Positions 8,203 to 16,200 of a DNA stretch of 64,000 nt are shown here, piece after piece (the stretch's first letter is position 1; each line of letters begins with the position of its first letter). This stretch comes from Rhodomicrobium sp. R_RK_3 (GTDB taxonomy: Bacteria > Pseudomonadota > Alphaproteobacteria > Rhizobiales > Rhodomicrobiaceae). The notes below the pieces were generated by a model that saw nothing but the letters and a program-made list of their open reading frames with translations, was not told where the DNA came from and did no database searches. Made by a program: the position numbers and the translations under genes. The stretch spans positions 1 through 64,000 of the forward strand of contig NZ_MWLK01000036.1 of the NCBI RefSeq assembly GCF_002198715.1, written 5' to 3'.

Positions 8203-8996
8203 GCCGCGTTGAACTGCCGGTCCGGCTGAGGCAGCAGAGATTGCGGGCAGCCGAGGCCGCGCGACAATCTGGATGCCGCATCCAGCACCAGCCTCGCCGG
8301 CGCGCGTAAATCCGGCGCCGTCGCGGCACTTCCCGCGAAGGCCACGCTGAGGCCCGCGACCACCTCGCCATCCGCATTGCGGACCGGCGCGCCGATGGAG
8401 ATCACGCCGGGCAGATTTTCCTCGAGCGAGGTCGCATAGCCGAGACGCCTGACCTCTTGCAGGCTTTCGATAAGCGCGGGCAGGCTGACAATCGTCCTCG
8501 GCGTGAGCTTCAGCAGCGCCTCCTTGCCTAGGAGTTTATTGACCGCCTCATCGCTCATCCCGGCGAGCAGCGCTTTGCCCATCGCGGTGCTGTGGAGATA
8601 GGCCGCCTCCCCCGGGATGGCGGTAATCGCAATCGGCCCGCTGCTCTGCACGGCAAGCAGGTAGACCGCGCTTGCCCCGCGCACGCCGCACAGGAAGCCG
8701 CTCAGCCCATGCTCATTGGCGAGCACCTGCAATTCGGCATTGGCGCTCGAGATCAGCTTGTCGTGCCGCAGCAGCGAGCTGCCCAGGCCCAGCGCGCGCG
8801 GCCCGATGCGGTAGCGCCGGGTCTCGGCGACCTGTTCCAGATAGTGAAACTCCGTCAGCGTGTTCACCAGCCGCTGCACGATGGTCGTGCTGATCTCGAG
8901 GCGGCGCGCCATCTCTCGCACGCCGAGGGCGGTCGGCGAAGCGTCCAGCAGTTCCAGGACCATCAGGCCGCGCTCAAGCGATTGGCTGGTATTCAT
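8199..8996 (-). CDS. IclR-family transcriptional regulator
   Basis: Repressor or activator of 265 aa with the two-domain IclR layout. The N-terminal winged HTH runs over about residues 4-65 (SLERGLMVLELL, then VREMARRLEISTTIVQRLVNTL, then YRIGPRALGLG). The C-terminal effector domain has AYLHSTAMGKALLA, GYATSLEENLPGVISIGAPV and GLSVAF, all typical. A palindromic site sits 14-26 bp upstream of its ATG, against the -10 of its own promoter. The same site recurs at the M24-peptidase promoter 5.8 kb away, so the gene is probably autoregulated and controls that operon. The effector is unknown. Confidence 0.9.
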   Translation of the reverse strand: MNTSQSLERGLMVLELLDASPTALGVREMARRLEISTTIVQRLVNTLTEFHYLEQVAETRRYRIGPRALGLGSSLLRHDKLISSANAELQVLANEHGLSGFLCGVRGASAVYLLAVQSSGPIAITAIPGEAAYLHSTAMGKALLAGMSDEAVNKLLGKEALLKLTPRTIVSLPALIESLQEVRRLGYATSLEENLPGVISIGAPVRNADGEVVAGLSVAFAGSAATAPDLRAPARLVLDAASRLSRGLGCPQSLLPQPDRQFNAA

Positions 8997-9009
8997 TCAA
9001 ATCCCGAAA

Positions 9010-9022
9010 GGAACGATGTTCC
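9010..9022. promoter_or_regulatory. IclR operator A (GGAAC-GAT-GTTCC) at the iclR promoter
   Basis: Perfect 5-3-5 inverted repeat. On the minus strand a TTGACA -35 lies at 9052-9047, and 17 bp further AACTAT (9029-9024) is a weak -10. The palindrome begins 1 bp downstream of that -10 and so covers the expected transcription start. The same 13 bases occur at 14844-14856, also just downstream of a promoter. Confidence 0.8.
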
Positions 9023-9064
9023 GATAGTTGAGAGATCGCCCGGCGCTGTCAAGCCGGGCTCCCG

Positions 9065-10594
9065 TTATTCGGCCGGCAAAGTCGGAGCCTGCGCGATCTC
9101 GGCCCGGCCCCGCCCTAGGAACCTCAAGGCATAGGGTCCGACGATGACCGCAGCCGCCGCAACCAGGAACCCGAGGCTGATCGGGCTTTGCAAGAACACC
9201 ACCGGATCGCCGAAGCCGATGATCAGCCCCTGCCGCAGATTCTGCTCAAAGAGCGGCCCCATCACAAACGCCAGCAGCAAGGGGGCGACGTTGAAATCCG
9301 CCTTGCGCAGCACGTAACCGAGGACACCGAAGCCGATCATCGCGGTGACGTCGAACAGGCTGTTGTTGAGGCTAAATGCACCGATCACGCAGAAAGACAC
9401 GATCAGCACCGCCATGATGCCGCGCGGCACCCTGAGCAACGCCACGAACAGGCCAATCAGCGGCACGTTGAGCACGATGAGCATCAGATTGCCGACGAAC
9501 ATGCTGGCGATCACGCCCCAGAACAATTCCGGATGCTCGACGATGAGCTGCGGTCCGGGCGTCACGCCCTGGACCAGCAGCGCGCCCATGATGACCCCGA
9601 TAACGGCGTTGGCGGGAATGCCAAGGCACAGCAGCGGAATGAAACTCGCCTGCGCGCCGGCATTATTGGCCGCTTCCGGTCCCGCGACGCCCTCGGGCGT
9701 GCCGGTGCCGAAGCGCTCGGGATGACGCGAGATGCGCTGCTCGAGCATGTAGCTGGCAAAGCTGGAGATCAGCGCGCCGCCGCCCGGCAGCAGGCCGAGG
9801 AAGAAGCCGAGGACGCTGCCGCGCAAGGCAGGCCCGACCGAGGCCCGCGTTTCGGCGCGGTTGGGCAGCAGGTCGCGGACGCGCGTGCCGTAGCGCAGGA
9901 TCTCGCTCTTGCCGTCCCGCTCCTCCGCCATGGCGAGCACTTCGCTGAGCCCGAACAGACCCATGGCGACGATCGCGACGCCGAAACCGTCCCGCAATTC
10001 CGGCACACCGAAAACATAGCGCTCCTCGCCCGAGACCAGATCGACGCCGACCGTGCCGAGCAGCAGCCCGAGCGCGACCATCGCCAGCATGCGGATGCGC
10101 GAGCCCTGCCCGATCCCGAGGATCAGCGTGAAGCCGAGCACCAGCAGCGCCGTCTTCTCGACCGGGCCGAAGGCGAGCGCCATGCCGGCGACTTGCGGTC
10201 CGACCAGCGCGATGCCGAGTGTCGCTATGATCCCCGCGCCGAAGCTGGCGAAGGCGCTGATGCCGAGCGCGGCGCCTGCCCTGCCCTTGCGCGCCATCTG
10301 ATAGCCGTCGAGGCAGGTGATGACGCTGGCCGCCTCGCCGGGGATCTTGATCAGGATCGAGGTGATCGAGCCGCCATACATGGCGCCGTAATAGATGCCC
10401 GACATCAGGATGATGGACGAGGTGCGGTCGAGATAAACCGAGATCGGCAGTAGCAGGCTGATCGTCGCCGTCGGCCCGAGGCCGGGCAGCACGCCGACTG
10501 CGGTGCCGACCAGACAGCCCAGGAGCGCGACCAGCAGATTAGTCGGGGTCAGGACGATTTCGAAGCCCATGCCGAGATTGTGGAGGATTTCCAT
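9065..10594 (-). CDS. tctA: Tripartite tricarboxylate transporter, large permease TctA
   Basis: Large membrane subunit (509 aa) of a TTT carrier that takes up carboxylates delivered by a periplasmic binding protein. Highly hydrophobic, with the conserved TctA opening (LLGCLVGTAVGVLPGLGPTA). Other family stretches are GIYYGAMYGGSITSILIKIP and GFFLGLLPGGGALISSF. The frame continues 25 codons upstream of the chosen ATG at 10594 and would overlap tctB. The ATG at 10594 begins 4 nt after the tctB stop and starts the family-like sequence MEILHNLGMGF. Last gene of the tctC-tctB-tctA operon, 68 bp before iclR. Confidence 0.92.
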   Translation of the reverse strand: MEILHNLGMGFEIVLTPTNLLVALLGCLVGTAVGVLPGLGPTATISLLLPISVYLDRTSSIILMSGIYYGAMYGGSITSILIKIPGEAASVITCLDGYQMARKGRAGAALGISAFASFGAGIIATLGIALVGPQVAGMALAFGPVEKTALLVLGFTLILGIGQGSRIRMLAMVALGLLLGTVGVDLVSGEERYVFGVPELRDGFGVAIVAMGLFGLSEVLAMAEERDGKSEILRYGTRVRDLLPNRAETRASVGPALRGSVLGFFLGLLPGGGALISSFASYMLEQRISRHPERFGTGTPEGVAGPEAANNAGAQASFIPLLCLGIPANAVIGVIMGALLVQGVTPGPQLIVEHPELFWGVIASMFVGNLMLIVLNVPLIGLFVALLRVPRGIMAVLIVSFCVIGAFSLNNSLFDVTAMIGFGVLGYVLRKADFNVAPLLLAFVMGPLFEQNLRQGLIIGFGDPVVFLQSPISLGFLVAAAAVIVGPYALRFLGRGRAEIAQAPTLPAE

Positions 10595-10598
10595 GCGG

Positions 10599-11012
10599 TC
10601 ACCAGAATATCGGCTTGGGGAGGGCGACGTGCAGCAGCCGGTCGAACAGCAGCCAATTGCCGAGCACACTCGCCCCCGTCACCGCCGCGACGGTCGGCAT
10701 GCGGAAGGCTTCGACCAGCCGCAGGATGATGGCGGTGAACAGCGCCAGCGCCGGGAGCATGCCGAGCAGCATCACCGCCGGAGGGATGGCAACGAGCCCG
10801 ACGGCGTAGCAGGCGGCGCGAGGCAGATTGCCCGGTCCTTCGGCGCTGCCCGGCTCGCGGGTGAAGGAGCCCAGGCTTGCGAGCAGCAGGATGACCGCGG
10901 CAGCCATCGGCAGGAGGCCGCTCCCCGGCGCGCCGTAGGACCAGATTTCAAGCCCGCGCCCCAGATAGAGCGCGAGCAAGGCGGAGATGCCGAGTGCGAG
11001 CGGGCCGATCAT
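10599..11012 (-). CDS. tctB: Tripartite tricarboxylate transporter, small permease TctB
   Basis: Small four-helix membrane subunit (137 aa) that partners TctA. The sequence is low in conservation, as usual for TctB, but size, hydrophobicity pattern and position between the binding protein and TctA identify it. It ends with a family-like LLHVALPKPIFW. The start is ATG with AAGGGG 5 nt upstream. It overlaps the tctC stop by 4 nt (ATGA), and tctA begins 4 nt after its own stop, so the three are translationally coupled. Confidence 0.85.
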   Translation of the reverse strand: MIGPLALGISALLALYLGRGLEIWSYGAPGSGLLPMAAAVILLLASLGSFTREPGSAEGPGNLPRAACYAVGLVAIPPAVMLLGMLPALALFTAIILRLVEAFRMPTVAAVTGASVLGNWLLFDRLLHVALPKPIFW

Positions 11013-11992
11013 GGCGACCCCTTGGTTTTCAGGCCGAGTTCATCGATCTGCTCGCCGAGCTTTTTGTAATTCTCCTCGACATTGGCCCTGAATTCCGCAC
11101 TGGAGAGATAGATCGGGCTGGCATTGGCGGTGGCCAGCGCGGTCTTGTAGGCCTCCGAGCCGGTCATCTCCTTGATCAGCCCTTCCCAATAGGCGACGAC
11201 GTTCTTCGGCAGCTTGGCCGGACCGAACAGGCCGTAAAGCGCCTCGGTGGCGAGCGGATATTTCAGCTCCCTGAAGGTCGGCAGGCTTTCGTAGCCGGCA
11301 AGCTTTTCGGTACCGGTAAAGGCCAGCAGCCGCACCCTTTTGGCGGCAACCTGCGGCCCGTAATCGGCCGACACCACCGCCTCTATGTGATTGCCGAGCA
11401 GCGCGGTGATCGCCTCGGAGCCGCCTGCGAAGGGCACGAAGGTCGCCTTGATGCCCTCTGTGCGGAAGGCGGCCTCGACGGCCAGATGGGCGATGCCGCG
11501 CACGCCTGCCGTACCCCAGCGCAATTTGCCAGGATTGTCCTTGGCGAATTTGATCAGCCCGGCCCAATCGGTGATCGGGCTTTCGGCGGCGACGTAAAAG
11601 GCGATCGGGATATAGGCGTAGATGGAGATGAAGGTGAAATCGGCGAGCGTCTGGTAGGGCAGGCTCTGCAGATGCGGCACCGTCAGGAACGGGCTCACCG
11701 AATAGAAGCCGAGCGAGGCGCCGTCGGGCACGGCGCGGGCGACCTGGCTCGGGGCGATGGTGCCGCCGGCGCCGGGCCGGAATTCGACGCCGACCGCGAT
11801 ATTGCGTTTGGTGCGGGCATAGTCGGAGACGAGGCGGGTGAGGATGTCGCTGGCGCCGCCCGCCGCGAAGGGCACGTAGATGGTGACCGGCTGGGTCGGA
11901 TAGTCCTGCGCGGCTGCGCGTCCAAAAATGCCGGGGATCATGCTGCCCGCGCCGAGTGAGGCCGCGGCGAAGAGAAAATCGCGTCTCTGCAT
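11009..11992 (-). CDS. tctC: TTT-family substrate-binding protein TctC/Bug
   Basis: Periplasmic solute-binding protein (327 aa) of the Bug/TctC family. The N-terminus has a twin-arginine-like signal (QRRDFLFAAASLGAG) with probable cleavage after AAA or AQ near residue 29. The mature part begins with YPTQPVTIYVPFAAGGASD, the family hallmark, followed by a GAGG-containing ligand loop. Ligands of this family are usually carboxylates or carboxylated amino acids; the specific one is not evident. First gene of the transporter operon, with a well-formed promoter and a palindrome upstream (12082-12122). Confidence 0.92.
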   Translation of the reverse strand: MQRRDFLFAAASLGAGSMIPGIFGRAAAQDYPTQPVTIYVPFAAGGASDILTRLVSDYARTKRNIAVGVEFRPGAGGTIAPSQVARAVPDGASLGFYSVSPFLTVPHLQSLPYQTLADFTFISIYAYIPIAFYVAAESPITDWAGLIKFAKDNPGKLRWGTAGVRGIAHLAVEAAFRTEGIKATFVPFAGGSEAITALLGNHIEAVVSADYGPQVAAKRVRLLAFTGTEKLAGYESLPTFRELKYPLATEALYGLFGPAKLPKNVVAYWEGLIKEMTGSEAYKTALATANASPIYLSSAEFRANVEENYKKLGEQIDELGLKTKGSP

Positions 11993-12081
11993 GGTTTGGC
12001 TCCGGTTCTGTTGACCTCCCGCACCGCTGTATTCGCCCGCATTGATCCGATTATCGGGACAGCGTTACGATATATCTCACT

Positions 12082-12122
12082 AAAATATTATCTTTGGATG
12101 TGGCTGTCAAATATTATGACAG
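12082..12122 (-). promoter_or_regulatory. tctC promoter with palindrome over the -35
   Basis: On the minus strand TTGACA (12110-12105) and TATTTT (12087-12082) are separated by 17 bp. A perfect inverted repeat CTGTCA-N7-TGACAG (12104-12122) overlaps the -35. A third copy of the half-site (TTGACA at 12127-12132) lies beyond it. The surrounding 288-bp gap is AT-rich and has no gene. The palindrome differs from the GGAACGATGTTCC operator, so another regulator may act here. Confidence 0.6.
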
Positions 12123-12280
12123 TATTTTGACATCTATGCGGGCAGTTGCGCGGCATCGCACCAGGATCTGACATAGATCACGGTTGTAATACGCATTTTT
12201 GTTTGGATATTAATAAATAGATACCCAAGCTGAGACGCGAGGGTCGCGCCCAAGACTTGCAGATCAGGTGGCGATCAGCG

Positions 12281-13588
12281 CTAGCCGGCGGATGTCACGA
12301 TCTTCTTCCGCTCGTCCGGCGACGTGCCGAAACCGTAATGCTCTTCGAGATAATCCAGCGCGTTGTCCAGCGAACCGCCGGTAGCCGGCAAGGGCCGCGC
12401 CTCGGACAGGGAGCGGTCCAGATCCTTCAGCCCGCTTGCGGTGACGACGGCCAGCACGGTTTCGGCTGGCTCGATGACGCCGCCGGCGCGAAGCCGTGCA
12501 ATGGCCGCCAGGGGCGTCACCGAGGCCAGTTCAGCAAAAATCCCTTCGCTGGCGGCGAACTCTTCCTGCAGGCGGATCAGCCCGTCATTGCCGATCGCCA
12601 CCGCCGTGCCGCCGGACTGCCTCAACACCTGGAGCGCCTGGAATGCCCCTTGCGCCGCACCGATGGAGACCGCCAACGTGTCGAATTCGGCATCGACCTC
12701 GGGCACGAGATCGCCGCCCACGGCCAGCGCCGCCCTCAGCGAGCCGAAGACCTCCGCCGCCGCCATTTTCGGCAGCCGGGCGATGACGCCGCGCTCGTGG
12801 AGATCCAAAAAGCCCTGCCACATGCCGAACAGCGCATCGCCATAGCAGACCGGCATCACCACCCAATCGGGCACATCGCCATCCATCTGCTGCGCGACCT
12901 CATAGGCCAGCGTCTTATAGCCCTCGAGGCCGATGGGATGGCTGCCGACCACCGGCGCGCGGAAAGGCGAAGTGACGAACCAGCCGAGCCGGTCGACCGC
13001 GTCGGCGAGCAGAGGCCAGCGCGCCGATTTCGACGCCAGCGGCAAGACCATCGCGCCATATTTGCGCGCCTGCGCCAGTATCGGCCCGGCGCTATGAGCG
13101 TAGGTGACCATGACACAAGGCAATCCCGCTCGCGCGGCATAGGCGGCGAGCGAGGCGCCCGCATTGCCCGACGAACTGGTGGCGACGATCTTCGCCCCCA
13201 TCTGCCGCGCCGCCGAGATCGCGACGGTGCTGAGCCGGTCCTTATACGACCAGGTCGGATTGCGCGTCTCGTCCTTGAGCAGCAGCCGGCCGACGCCGAG
13301 CCGCTTGCCCATGGCAGGCGCGGCGAGTAGCGGCGTCATGCCCTCGCCGAGCGAGACCGCATCGCGAGCGGCGACCGGCAGCATCGCCTCATAGCGCCAG
13401 AGGTTTTGCGGGCCGCCTTGCGTGGCGGCAAAATCCCATCCGGCGCGTGTCTCGTGGGAATAGGCGACGCGGAGATTGGCCGGCGCATCGCTTTGGCAAT
13501 CGAGACAGCCGCGCGAATCCAGCACGAGTTGGAGCGGCGAGGCGCGGCCGCAGCGGATGCAGGCATATCCTGCGAGGGCCTTGCTCAT
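12281..13588 (-). CDS. Threonine-synthase-like PLP-dependent enzyme
   Basis: Fold-type II pyridoxal-phosphate enzyme of 435 aa. It starts with a zinc-ribbon-like Cys10-x2-Cys13 ... Cys28-x2-Cys31, as in threonine synthases of the short plant/archaeal type. The PLP lysine is Lys116 in TWSYKDRLS, and the phosphate-binding loop is SSSGNAGAS. These support a beta- or gamma-elimination/replacement on an amino acid, classically O-phosphohomoserine to threonine. The neighbours (M24 peptidase, TTT uptake) and the IclR-type operator upstream argue for a peripheral catabolic or conversion role rather than housekeeping threonine synthesis. Its ATG overlaps the peptidase stop by 4 nt (ATGA). Confidence 0.85.
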   Translation of the reverse strand: MSKALAGYACIRCGRASPLQLVLDSRGCLDCQSDAPANLRVAYSHETRAGWDFAATQGGPQNLWRYEAMLPVAARDAVSLGEGMTPLLAAPAMGKRLGVGRLLLKDETRNPTWSYKDRLSTVAISAARQMGAKIVATSSSGNAGASLAAYAARAGLPCVMVTYAHSAGPILAQARKYGAMVLPLASKSARWPLLADAVDRLGWFVTSPFRAPVVGSHPIGLEGYKTLAYEVAQQMDGDVPDWVVMPVCYGDALFGMWQGFLDLHERGVIARLPKMAAAEVFGSLRAALAVGGDLVPEVDAEFDTLAVSIGAAQGAFQALQVLRQSGGTAVAIGNDGLIRLQEEFAASEGIFAELASVTPLAAIARLRAGGVIEPAETVLAVVTASGLKDLDRSLSEARPLPATGGSLDNALDYLEEHYGFGTSPDERKKIVTSAG

Positions 13589-14772
13589 AGCATCACCATG
13601 CTGCCGTCGGTCTGCATCAGCGATTCCACCCCGTCCGCGCGTACCACCAGCATGTCCTCGACCTGGAGGCCCCAGGCGCCGAGTTCGTAATAGGGCGTCT
13701 CGACGCAGAGCACCATGCCCTCCTCGATGGTCTCGCTGCTGTTCGGCCCGAGGTCCGGCGCGTCATAGCCGTCGAGGCCGATGCCGTGGCCGACATGGGT
13801 GCGCCGGTAATGCGGCAAGCCCTCGCGGCGGACGGTCTCGACGACGGCATCGAAGAGGTCACGGACCGCAAGGCCCGGGCGGAGGATGTGACAGGCGCGG
13901 CGGACGCCGGCCTGCAGCGCGCGGTGATAGGCGGCGGCTTTGGCAGATGGCTCGCCGAGGACTCCGATGCGAGCGATGTCGGAGCGGTAATGCGCGTAGC
14001 GGCCGCCGACATCGAAGCGGATGATCTCGCCGGGGCGCAGCGCCCGGTCGGAGGGCTGGACGTTGGTCATTGCGCTGCGGGTGCCGAAGCCGATACAGCC
14101 GAGCACGGGCATGCCGCCTTCGAGCACGGTGCGGGCGTGGAAGGCGAGCGCCAGATCGCGCTCCGTCGCGCCTTCGCGGGCGATCTCGAGCGCGGCGGCG
14201 ATGGATTGCTCGGCAATGCGGGCGGATATTCGTAAGCGTTCGATTTCTGCCTCGGTCTTCACAGCACGGCAGCGGCGGAAGATGCTGTCGGCGGGCACGA
14301 ATTGCGCGCCGGGAAATGCGTCGCGCAGGGCGGTCAGGTAGCCGGGTGTCAGGCCGAGCTCTTCGACGCCAATGCGGGCGGCGGCCAATCCGCCGTCGCC
14401 GATGGCGTTGCACAGCGCCGCCAGCGGGGTGCGCTCGTCGGGCAGCGCGTAGAGTTCGGCGTGATGCTGATCGATGGCATCCAGCACGGCCTCCTCATCG
14501 CGCTCGATGACAAAGTCGCTAAAGCGGCGAACCTGCCGGACCCAGGGCTTCTGGTCCGCGATCAGGTCAAGCATCGAGGTTCCGGTGATGATGACGGGCT
14601 CGCCGAGCTTAGGATCGGGCAAGAGCACATAGGTCTGCGGCCCGCGCCGCACCCATTGGGACAGCGCCCAGAATCCGCTGCAATAGGTGACATTCTCCGC
14701 GCTCGTTGCGACGACGGCTTGAAGCCCATCGGCAGCCATCAGACGGCTCAGTCGGTCTGCGTTCAACAGCAT
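13585..14772 (-). CDS. M24-family metallopeptidase (Xaa-Pro peptidase/creatinase fold)
   Basis: 395-aa protein with a creatinase-like N-terminal domain (about residues 1-140) and a C-terminal pita-bread domain. All five expected metal ligands are present: Asp in RFDVGG, Asp in YRSDIA, His in VGHGIGLDG, Glu in CVETPYY, and Glu in QVEDML. It should therefore be an active dinuclear metalloenzyme cleaving an Xaa-Pro or other C-N bond, such as a hydrolase for an N-substituted amino acid. It is co-translated with the threonine-synthase-like enzyme. Its promoter (TTGACA 14895-14890, 17 bp, TTATAC 14872-14867) carries the IclR palindrome at the start site, so control by the IclR protein is likely. 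Confidence 0.88.
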   Translation of the reverse strand: MLLNADRLSRLMAADGLQAVVATSAENVTYCSGFWALSQWVRRGPQTYVLLPDPKLGEPVIITGTSMLDLIADQKPWVRQVRRFSDFVIERDEEAVLDAIDQHHAELYALPDERTPLAALCNAIGDGGLAAARIGVEELGLTPGYLTALRDAFPGAQFVPADSIFRRCRAVKTEAEIERLRISARIAEQSIAAALEIAREGATERDLALAFHARTVLEGGMPVLGCIGFGTRSAMTNVQPSDRALRPGEIIRFDVGGRYAHYRSDIARIGVLGEPSAKAAAYHRALQAGVRRACHILRPGLAVRDLFDAVVETVRREGLPHYRRTHVGHGIGLDGYDAPDLGPNSSETIEEGMVLCVETPYYELGAWGLQVEDMLVVRADGVESLMQTDGSMVML

Positions 14773-14843
14773 CGACAGCCTCTCGATTGAGCGCGGGCGC
14801 CTGAACTGGGGGCGCGCCGCGAACGCAAAATGTCCCTATATTC

Positions 14844-14895
14844 GGAACGATGTTCCTGTATTTAAAGTATAAACGCCTGCCGCCAATGTTGTCAA
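14844..14895 (-). promoter_or_regulatory. M24-peptidase operon promoter with IclR operator B
   Basis: On the minus strand a perfect -35 TTGACA (14895-14890) and TTATAC (14872-14867) are 17 bp apart. Ten bases downstream of the -10 lies GGAACGATGTTCC (14844-14856), identical in all 13 bases to the site in front of iclR. The operator covers the predicted transcription start, 72 bp before the peptidase ATG, which fits repression. Confidence 0.8.
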
Positions 14896-14923
14896 ATGCG
14901 CAGCACTGCGGATGGGATGCGGG

Positions 14924-15913
14924 TCAGGCGGCGGTCGCCGGCGAAAAGCCAAGTCTCGGCACCTCTCCGAAGCGCGCCTTCACCCAATCATCATTATAGA
15001 TCGTATCGAGATAGCGCTCGCCGAGGTCGGGCGAGATAGCGCCGATCACCGCTTCCTTGCCGAGGCGCGGCTTCCATGCCAGCACCGCCGCCAACACCGT
15101 CCCTGTCGAGCCGCCTGCGAGAAATCCATGTCGCTGGGCCAGATGCCGGCACATGCCGATGGTGTCGCGCTCATCGATCATTTCCATTGCGAACAGCCCA
15201 GCCGGATCGAACAGCTCCGGCCGCCGGCTCGCCCCGAGCCCGGGAATATGCCGCTTGCCCGGCTTGCAACCGAAAGTGACCGAGCCGGCCACGTCGACGG
15301 CGACGATCTTTACCTCCGGCCGGTGCGCGCGGAAATGCCTGACGCAGCCCATCAGCGTGCCGGTCGTGCCCGCGCCGATGAAGAGATAGTCGAGGCGCGG
15401 AAAGCGCTGGTCGATGGCGGTCGCGGTCCATTGCCGGTGCGCCTCGGCATTGGCGGGATTGGCATATTGATTGGTCCATACGACCCGCGGGTCCTCGCCG
15501 AGCAGCCGCTTGATGTAGCGGATGCGGGTGCCGAGATAACCGCCATTCTCGTCCGGCTCCGTGACCGTGACGATATGGGTGCCGAGCGCTTCCATGATCT
15601 TGATGTTGCGGGCCGAGGCATTGGGATCGACGACGCAGGTGAAGTCGTAGCCGCGCCCCGCGCAGATCATGCTGAGCGCCACGCCGAGATTGCCGGACGA
15701 GGACTCGATGATCCGGCTGTCGGGCAAAATCTGCCCTTCCTTTTCCATCGTGTTGATAAGGTTCAGCGCGGTCTTGATCTTGACCGAGCCGGCGGTATTC
15801 AGCGCCTCGATCTTGACGAAGACGGGCTGCGGCAAGATCCCTTCGAGCGGCACGAAGACATCGTCGTTGAACAGTTCGCAAGCCCTGGAAAAAGCGGGAG
15901 CGTTCGCGGTCAT
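14924..15913 (-). CDS. SbnA-like PLP enzyme (N-(2-amino-2-carboxyethyl)-L-glutamate synthase family)
   Basis: Fold-type II PLP enzyme of 329 aa in the cysteine synthase superfamily, closest to staphylococcal SbnA as recalled. SbnA condenses O-phospho-L-serine with L-glutamate on the way to 2,3-diaminopropionate. Shared blocks are IESSSGNLGVAL, TCVVDPN, EPDENGGYLGTRI, TNQYANPANAEAH, VDVAGSVTFG, PGLGASRRPEL and FLAGGSTGT. The PLP lysine is Lys45 in AGSVKIK. AGGAG lies 8 nt before the ATG at 15913; the longer frame to 16063 enters the promoter region. No SbnB (amino acid dehydrogenase) gene is nearby. A serine-kinase-like ParB-fold gene is divergent, which supports phosphoserine as substrate. 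A cysteine-synthase side function cannot be excluded. Confidence 0.82.
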   Translation of the reverse strand: MTANAPAFSRACELFNDDVFVPLEGILPQPVFVKIEALNTAGSVKIKTALNLINTMEKEGQILPDSRIIESSSGNLGVALSMICAGRGYDFTCVVDPNASARNIKIMEALGTHIVTVTEPDENGGYLGTRIRYIKRLLGEDPRVVWTNQYANPANAEAHRQWTATAIDQRFPRLDYLFIGAGTTGTLMGCVRHFRAHRPEVKIVAVDVAGSVTFGCKPGKRHIPGLGASRRPELFDPAGLFAMEMIDERDTIGMCRHLAQRHGFLAGGSTGTVLAAVLAWKPRLGKEAVIGAISPDLGERYLDTIYNDDWVKARFGEVPRLGFSPATAA

Positions 15914-16200
15914 CTGGAGATCTCCTCTTGGATCGGAGAAGCGAACCGCGCGCCTTGCCCAGGCGAGCCAAGCGTCGTTAAGAATACGCCGGACGGGGTC
16001 TGCTCCTTCAGAAGCCACTAAGCTGCACAAATATTGAGCTTCTTTCAAGCAAAAATGATGCATAAATTACTGGGTTGCAAAATATATACTGTAAAAATAT
16101 TATGATCGAACAAAATATTTCTTCCGAATATTCTTGCTCACCAAACTTGTTTGCGCTGTTTAGGGCCTCCCCTGATGTCGGGGTTTGTGGAGGTGTTCCA
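15914..16200. promoter_or_regulatory. Divergent promoter region between SbnA-like and ParB-fold genes
   Basis: 287 bp between two divergent genes. The stretch 16010-16140 is strongly AT-rich and contains several A/T runs and short palindromes such as GAATATTC. Individual -35/-10 boxes could not be chosen with confidence. The IclR palindrome found elsewhere in the cluster is absent. CCTCC (16166-16170) and CCCC/GGGG (16169-16172 with 16180-16183) can fold against the GGAGG ribosome binding site (16189-16193) of the ParB-fold gene. Confidence 0.5.
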
